A DNA stretch of 64,000 bases from Reticulitermes speratus (lineage: Eukaryota; Arthropoda; Insecta; Blattodea; Rhinotermitidae). This document shows, in pieces, positions 57,749 through 64,000 of this stretch; position 1 is the first letter of the stretch; each line of letters starts with the position of its first letter. The notes under the pieces are model-generated. The model saw only the letters and a list, made by a program, of their open reading frames with translations. It was not told the DNA's origin and did not search any database. The stretch lies in contig JAJKFL010000013.1 in the NCBI GenBank assembly GCA_021186555.1, forward strand, positions 26,740,743 to 26,804,742, read 5' to 3'. Position numbers and translations under genes: made by a program.

Positions 57749-59640
57749 CTGAAAACAATATCTTGAAAGACAGAACATAATGTTTTGAGGAGGAAAGGAA
57801 AGAGAAAGGAAAAAAGAAAGAAAAGTAGAGTTAAGGAATAAATAAGTGTAGTAACATTAACTGAGTGACAAACTGGTTCAGTAAGATGTTACATAAAACG
57901 TAAATATTTTATCATTCTTAAATGAGAATAACCTCAAGAGTGGGTAATGTGTATGTAATGGGCAGATCCCAAAATGCTGGCCAATATCAGTGTGACCACT
58001 CCTTTTGGGCATATCTAAATACCACTAAATAAAAAAAACATTACACAGACTTGCCTGAGCGATCAGTGGCAGGTTTTAATGGGGACTCTGTGTTTAACAT
58101 GTTACAACATTGCAGATAAGTGGGTGGTAATTCTCACATCTTGGCTTGGTGGTCCTCATAGTAATTGTCAGTCCCTTCAGGCATTCCAGTTACTGTGTCA
58201 CGTCAGGCCACAAATACTTCCTTCCACACCCTTTCAAATTCATTAAAGGCAATGGAAAAACCCTACTTCACATTTGGGAGCTCCCACATTTACTTATCAA
58301 CTGGGAGACTGGCTAACCTGAGGTTCTGCATCTTGTCCAGAGACATCATGACAACACAGTTTTTAACGAGAACTTTCAGACACACTGTGATTTTCCAAAA
58401 CAGCAGTGGCAAAGGCAGCTTCCTTCAATAACAAACAAGTATGGTGGAAATGTATCAGTAACACTACGAACTGCAGACAGGTAACTATAGCTACAGCATG
58501 AATGTAATAATATTCAGCCTTTAACATGGCCTTGTGTAGTGCATATGCTATTAGGGAACACAGAAACAAAAGCTATATGACTAGTAATGAAATGAAAGTG
58601 AAATCTGAATTAAAATGCAAAAGATCTACAGAAATATTCTTTCAATTCCTTTAACAAAAAAAGACAAAACAAATCATTAAGTGAAGTGGACAATAACAGC
58701 ACAAAACTGAAGATGTCATGCTTTGTACACATTTTAAAAATCTGAACACTGTTTTAGCATATAAGATGTAAATGGGAATTTTGCAGTCAGCGTGTTTTTA
58801 ACACACACTTTCAGTTCACATCAAAATTTTCAAGATATAATATAATGTGACCACTGAATGTGTCTGTAACATATACACAAGTGGATCATACTAGGTTAAA
58901 AGCTAATTATACACACATCATTCTCTGTCCTTACAGATGTGCAATTTACTTTCTATCCTGTATCTACAAGATATACATCCTAAAAAAGGACTATGTAACT
59001 GCGTAATTTCTACATTATATTCATCCAGTTTCATCCAGAAACAAGAAAATAAGCACATGCTCCACATTCCATCTGTAACACATAGGATAAATTCTGTGTG
59101 ATATAAAGTGTTAACCCCATAAATGTATTCTTCCTGAATTTCATAATTTGTACTGGTACAATATATGTATATACACCTCTATGGGATATGTGATTGAACA
59201 GTGTATTCAAAACCAGGCTGCAACTGAAACCTAGAAATAAGATCTGTTCTGAAAATTGCATCACCATCAAACTGAAATACACATATAAACAAAATCTAAA
59301 TGATAACTAAACTGTATACAATGGAACAAGAAATTTTCCTCACAGCAGAAACTGCTTTAAAACAAAAGCAGTAAAAATTTACTGTTTTTTGCTCCATAGA
59401 AAGAATAAATAATTTGACTAGTACATAAATTTGTTTTGATTCCATTAACAGCACAATTTATAAAACTGAAAAGAAGTATCGGAAACTAGCCTGGAATGCA
59501 ATGGGCTGCAGGATGGCTAAACATTTGTGATTCAAAACACTAAACAGACACACATTAATCAATCAAATACTTGGTGGTGGTATCATGAGCTCCATCAACA
59601 GTACACATTACAACTTCAAATAATTTACCACTGCCACTGT
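57749..59640. other. Intron 3 of copy 3, no gene seen
   Basis: Diverged counterpart of 2,798-4,690, with recognisable blocks around 57,960-58,120 and 58,800-59,290. No coding evidence. Confidence 0.5.
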
Positions 59641-61355
59641 TTGACGTCATACCTTGAAGACAAATGCTGACCCTCAAAATCTAGTGCCTGATGCTTGTCA
59701 CCAAGAGAAGTATGATTTTCAACTGCCTTAGGAACGTAAATCTGGTGTTTGCCTGTACTGCTGGAGGTACAGCTAATATTTTCCTGGCTTCAGCAGCAGG
59801 TAATTGTGCAAATTTTACTTCTTTGCATCAGCCATCCCTTTCAATCCAGGTGGAGTCTACAAAGACAGACCAGTTTTTGTTGCCTAGGAACTATCACACA
59901 ATTGGGAGTAGTGATCTATGAACTGTCAGAAGGCAATATGTCTGCAACACTTGATTCCTGAAGAATTTCTAGAGGCTTTCGACGTACAACACTTGCAAAT
60001 TCAGGTACAAGAGTTTGCCAATTTTGTCATGAAGTACACTGTTGACAGTGTTTTGCCTAACCTTGCTGACTGGACTGGTGCTGGGGATTCTCCTTCTGCA
60101 AATGTGATTTTTCACTTGGCTTTAATCTATCATTGAACATTTTTTGCAGCAGTGATGAGCAGAGTGATACTTGTTTTTCTCCTCCATTAACAAGTGTTAG
60201 GTTCTGAGCAGTTGACCCTTCTTCCTGGACTGTCCATGATCTATATACTGAGTCTGAGACATGATCTTGTGGTTGTCTTACTGTGTTTGATGTTTCCTGT
60301 TGAACCATTAATCCTACTGCATAATTCAGTCGAGATGAAAAAATTTTATACTGACTCGAAGTACCACTCAACTCGCTTGATGTCACGGGCAAACCAGATG
60401 AAGAAACAGAGTCCATGTGTGTCCCCACATTATTGGCAATCTGCACTGTTCCCAAAAACTTTGTCTCTAGTGTTAGAAATGCTGCCCACAAACTGGCCAC
60501 CAGATGATGTTCTAGACGCTTTACCAGATCTACCTAACTGCTGTGATGAATGTGCTGTACTTACATTTCCAGGTACCATTGCACGACTGGATGGTGCCAG
60601 TCTCCTCCGATGCATTAACAAGCATTAAACTACCAGAGGTTGAACCATCTTGCTGGTCAGCCGATGAGTTATAAACAGAGCCTGATGTAAACCTGTGGCT
60701 GTCTCACTGCCTTAGAAGATGGTTGTTGAATCCTTACCCTTACAGCACAATCTGACAGAGATGAAAAACTTTTGTACTGACTGGAAGTACCACTCAGCTC
60801 ACTCAATGCCGTGACCATATTTCATGTTGATGAATGAGATTCTATTTGGGTTCCCACATTGCTGGCAGTCTGCACTGTTCCTGAAAACTATCTTTTTCTC
60901 CTCGTAGGAAGGCTGCCCACAAGCTGGCCACCTGATGGTGCAGCAGACGCTTTACCAGACCGTAACTGCTGTGATGGTGCTATACTTATATTTCCAGCTA
61001 CACATATCTGACTAGATGATGCCACAGTATAACCTAATGAGTTTCCATTTGGTATATGCACATGTGAACCTTGGTGTAGGACAAGTGAACTTTCATCATC
61101 ACCACCATTACCTAACAGTGGAGACCACAGTGATGAACCAGCAGTGCTGGAATCACTACTATATAGTTTTATATTCAAGTTATCATATTGGTTGTTTTGG
61201 ATGCTTCTTATTTTCAGTCTTGGTTCAAGTACATGTTCATTACATTTACTTTTACTAGTGTTACCTGGTAGTGTTACCACAGTTTTGCCATATTTCACAA
61301 TAGGGTTACTCCAAATGAGTACAGGCCGCAGCTCTTGCAGCACCCTACAGTCCAT

Positions 61356-62619
61356 TTGAAATTACAAAAAACTTGCTCTAGCAGCATATTTTATGAGAAA
61401 TCAAGTCTTCCTTTGTGTGATGCTGTGTCACTGGGCAAGTGGTTCACAACAGTTTGAAGCATCACAGTGCCTTCATATTCAGGGTCAAACAATCCAAGAA
61501 TAATTAATCTTTGAATTGCTTGACCCACAAGATGAAGGAACTATGGTCTTTCCAAACATCGGGCACCATACATCCAATAACACAGCGTCACAACCAAGAA
61601 GAGACTCAACCTTGAATCTCATAACATATTTTATGCAGAACAAATATTCAGAAGAGATCTGTGCTCTTCTGGGATATTATGCAGAGTCCAGTGGTAATCC
61701 TGTACCGATGTTTCGGGACAACGTATCGATCCCATCTTCAAGGGTCAACTGACCCTTGAAGATGGGACCGATACATTGTCCCGAAACGTCCGTAAAGGAT
61801 TACCACTGGACTCTGCATAATATCCCAGAAGAGCACAGATCTTATCAACATCGTGGCAGAAGCCTGAAATCACAGAAATACTCAGACATTATCCATTATG
61901 CTCAATATTGACATATACATATCAGTGCAAGCATAAACACACAAGCAATCAAAAATCTTCTGAACTTGAACATATACATAGTTTATAGCACTGTATACAA
62001 TACCCTCTTGTAAGTATGCTCCTACTGCTACCAAACACTTCTGCTGTCAGGCATACCATTACAGACAGCAGTTTTTTACTTTTGTTCATGGTCAAATGTC
62101 ATTACATGACAATGCAGTGACCCTGTTGATATATGTTTTAAATGTTTCTTCCTTGGTGGTGATGGGGGTGGGGCAAGAAAGGTGGAGTGTCTCACACCAC
62201 TACAATCCTGATGTAAAGGAAAGGGTGGCTATAACTTTTTGCCCTCACACAACTGGTGACAGGCCAGTAGCAATCTTTTGATAGTGTGCATATGAGAGTT
62301 TGGTATGCATTCACAAGAAAGAGTACCATTACGTAACAAACACTTTTCTGCCACACACTGTTCAGGTGATTACGCCTACTACTGTATTACATTTTCTCTA
62401 CATTTTATCAATTTACTGATCCCATTCCATGAGAGAATTCTAAACATCCTGGGCAAAATACATGTTTACTAGCTGATCATGTGAATTCCAGAAGCCACTC
62501 TTCCATACACAATTTTAATAATACATTTAAATCCAAGAAGTTGATCACTCTTGTAAGCTGTCCACCTATCATGCTTGGCAACATAAATACAGAACCAGAA
62601 AATTCCTATGATATTACAA
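61356..62619. other. Intron 2 of copy 3, no gene seen apart from the foldback at 61,655
   Basis: Diverged counterpart of 6,895-7,872. The block TGGGCAAGTGGTTCACAACAG and others align with copy 1. No coding evidence. Confidence 0.5.
61655..61842. mobile_element. Foldback element: near-perfect 94-bp inverted repeat with no spacer
   Basis: Left arm from AGATCTGTGCTCTTCTGGGA, right arm ending with its inverse at 61,842; the axis is between 61,748 and 61,749 in AAGGGTCAACTGACCCTT. Only a handful of mismatches. The site is uninterrupted in copies 1 and 2, so it was inserted into copy 3. It could form a long hairpin in DNA or RNA. Confidence 0.8.
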
Positions 62620-63740
62620 GAATGTTCATCAGAAAGAAATTCCTCCACTTATTTATTTAATAATATTTAGAAATCTGAAATATAAAAGTTTCACAAACTT
62701 CACTACAACATTGCTGATGACACAGTTACACTATTTTTCAATATATGCTCCATTTTTGTCAACTGTCTTCTTCCACCTTTTATGATCGGCTTTTTTTTTG
62801 TGCATTGTGAAAGATGCTCTCCTTCCTCTGCAGCCCAAGCACACAGTTTTCTGCAGTTCCCGGTCATCCATGCAATGGTGTCCTCAGAGCTTATCCATAA
62901 ACAACCAAGCAGGTGACAATCTCATGGTGCGAGATCAGGATTCTAACGTGGACAAAGCAATACTGTCAGTCCAAATTTTGTGATGGCCTGAGTAGTGTCC
63001 ACACTTGTATGTGCGGCCTGGCAGTCAATAAAGGGCAAAAGTTTTGACCTTTTTCTTGTAGGACCATCTAAATGAAGGCAAGCGTTCACAGTTCACAGCT
63101 GTCCCCCTAGTCAAGAAACACCCTTCTCATCCCAAAAGACAATAGCCAAGATTTACCACCCTTCCTTGGGGATGACATATGGCACCATTCCATTGGCTGC
63201 TGCCTGGAGTCAGGTTAGGGCCTGTGACAATGTCACAAAAACCTTTCACTCCCTGTATAATGGTGCAAAAGGTCAATAACAATTACCGGTACTTTCCTTG
63301 CCTCTCTGTGTGCATCTGTCAGCATTTTTGGCACCCACTGAGCAGATCTTGGAATAACCAAGCTCTTGAATACCTGCCACTATAATGCCTTACTGATGGA
63401 CATGGAAGAGCAAAATTCATCTTCTGCTATTTCATAGTTGCTGTGTATATGTTCAGCACCTCAGCATATGCTGTCAAGTATTACTTCACTGAAAAAGCAA
63501 CCACTACACAGTTCGTCATTATGATCCGCTCCTCTGGTTCCAACTTCTTTACTCTATCCCATGCACCATCAAAGAGCACTCACATCCAGAGTTGCTTCAA
63601 CACACGTTGAGCAAATATTTGTGAATACAAGTCACCTTCTCACCTTCAGCAACCAAGAACTCAGTCACTACTCATTCTTTTAAATGCATATAAATCTGTG
63701 CCACTTATAATCAACTGCAGTGCAGCCATCTGTTGATTTA
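62620..63740 (-). mobile_element. Degenerate GVQW-type mariner (copy 3)
   Basis: Same intron position and order of blocks as 7,873-9,010 but more diverged. The left end AGAAAGAAATTCCTCC is recognisable. No open transposase segment remains. Confidence 0.6.
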
Positions 63741-64000
63741 AACAGATGCAACTACTACAAAATGATGGAGCATGATCAAGGTCTGCACTCATGTAGTGGT
63801 AACTCCCATCACAAAAGCTGTACGGAGGAAAAATAAGATGGTAATGTACATACAGTGCAACAAAGTGGTGTGTTTGCATAACCACTATCACCATGAATAT
63901 GCAACAATGCACTCACTTTAGTATTGTTGAGGTATAGAATATTTTGTACCACATATATAATTCCTTTGCTGTCCTAGCACCCTAACAACTTCTGACTTGA
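63741..64000. other. Intron 2 of copy 3 continuing out of the window
   Basis: Aligns with about 9,010-9,260 of copy 1. Nothing else visible. Confidence 0.4.

Larger units (their letters stand above)
56381..61355 (-). pseudogene. ZAD-ZNF gene, array copy 3 (exons 3-4 in window), pseudogene
   Basis: Exon 3 equivalent: 61,355 to about 59,650, with LIWSNPIVKYGKTVVTL, a shorter Asp run and the same repeat landmarks (SGKASAAPSGGQLVGSLPT, VTSSELSGTSSQYK), broken by several frameshifts. The acceptor is CAA instead of CAG, so normal splicing is lost. Exon 4 equivalent: 57,748 to 56,381, with QGVSSDTATAITSPVIA, a nonsense TGA near 57,540 and a mariner insertion at 56,677-57,208. The zinc fingers remain in two frames (CLYCRKR... 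and CLLCGKHFRTVGGLENH). Exons 1-2 would lie past 64,000. Divergence from copies 1-2 is large, so it is an older duplicate. Confidence 0.82.

Noticed and set aside
1-64000. tRNA, rRNA, LTR retrotransposon or endogenous virus
   Set aside because: No cloverleaf boxes, rRNA signature, paired LTRs, or gag/env-like frames were found on either strand.

Overview
The window is animal, almost certainly insect, nuclear DNA. Genes are split by introns with GT/AG junctions, about half of the sequence is recognisable transposon (mariner/Tc1, pogo/Tigger, PIF/Harbinger, RTE and CR1-like LINEs), and the host genes are of the ZAD-C2H2 zinc-finger type, an arthropod-expanded family of nuclear DNA-binding proteins. 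The mix of mariner and RTE lineages reminds me of cockroach, termite or stick-insect genomes, but that is memory-based and weak. No rRNA, tRNA, CRISPR or prokaryotic operon is visible.

Layout. The backbone is a tandem array of ZAD zinc-finger genes, all on the minus strand. Copy 1 (exons between 13,931 and 2,049) and copy 2 (37,094 to 23,089) belong to a very similar duplicated block of about 14-16 kb (window base 1 pairs with about 21,312; homology ends near 14,030 and 37,215). Copy 3 (61,355 to 56,381; its first two exons lie beyond the window) is much more diverged and is clearly a pseudogene. Degenerate exon-3-like remnants just downstream of copies 1 and 2 (1,273-2,000 and 22,299-23,040) show older modules of the same array. 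Each predicted gene has four exons: exons 1 and 2 together encode the ZAD domain, exon 3 encodes a long Ser/Thr-rich linker built of about 141-residue repeats, and exon 4 encodes an Ala/Val/Thr-rich stretch followed by two unusual zinc fingers. Neither recent copy is fully open: copy 1 has a 2-nt deletion in exon 4, and copy 2 has two 1-nt insertions in exon 3.

Transposons date the array. A GVQW-type mariner remnant is shared by all three copies (oldest). An RTE fragment carrying a nested pogo-like MITE, a Tc1-like element and an internally deleted mariner are shared by copies 1 and 2. A PIF/Harbinger element with both of its genes nearly intact (14,052-17,144) lies only upstream of copy 1, about 120 bp from its start codon.

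The spacer between copies 2 and 3 is interrupted by a 13.6-kb nest (39,311-52,876). Its base is a CR1-like LINE on the minus strand, itself hit by a Tigger element, an RTE LINE (which carries a DD41D-like Tc1/mariner element), two mariners and a tandem-repeat-bearing AAT-tailed element. With the insertions set aside, the LINE appears to encode, largely in one reading frame, an N-terminal ZAD-like zinc domain, an SGNH hydrolase domain, a repeated acidic linker, an APE endonuclease and a reverse transcriptase. A ZAD-like module on a retrotransposon sitting inside an array of ZAD zinc-finger genes is the most unusual thing I see here.
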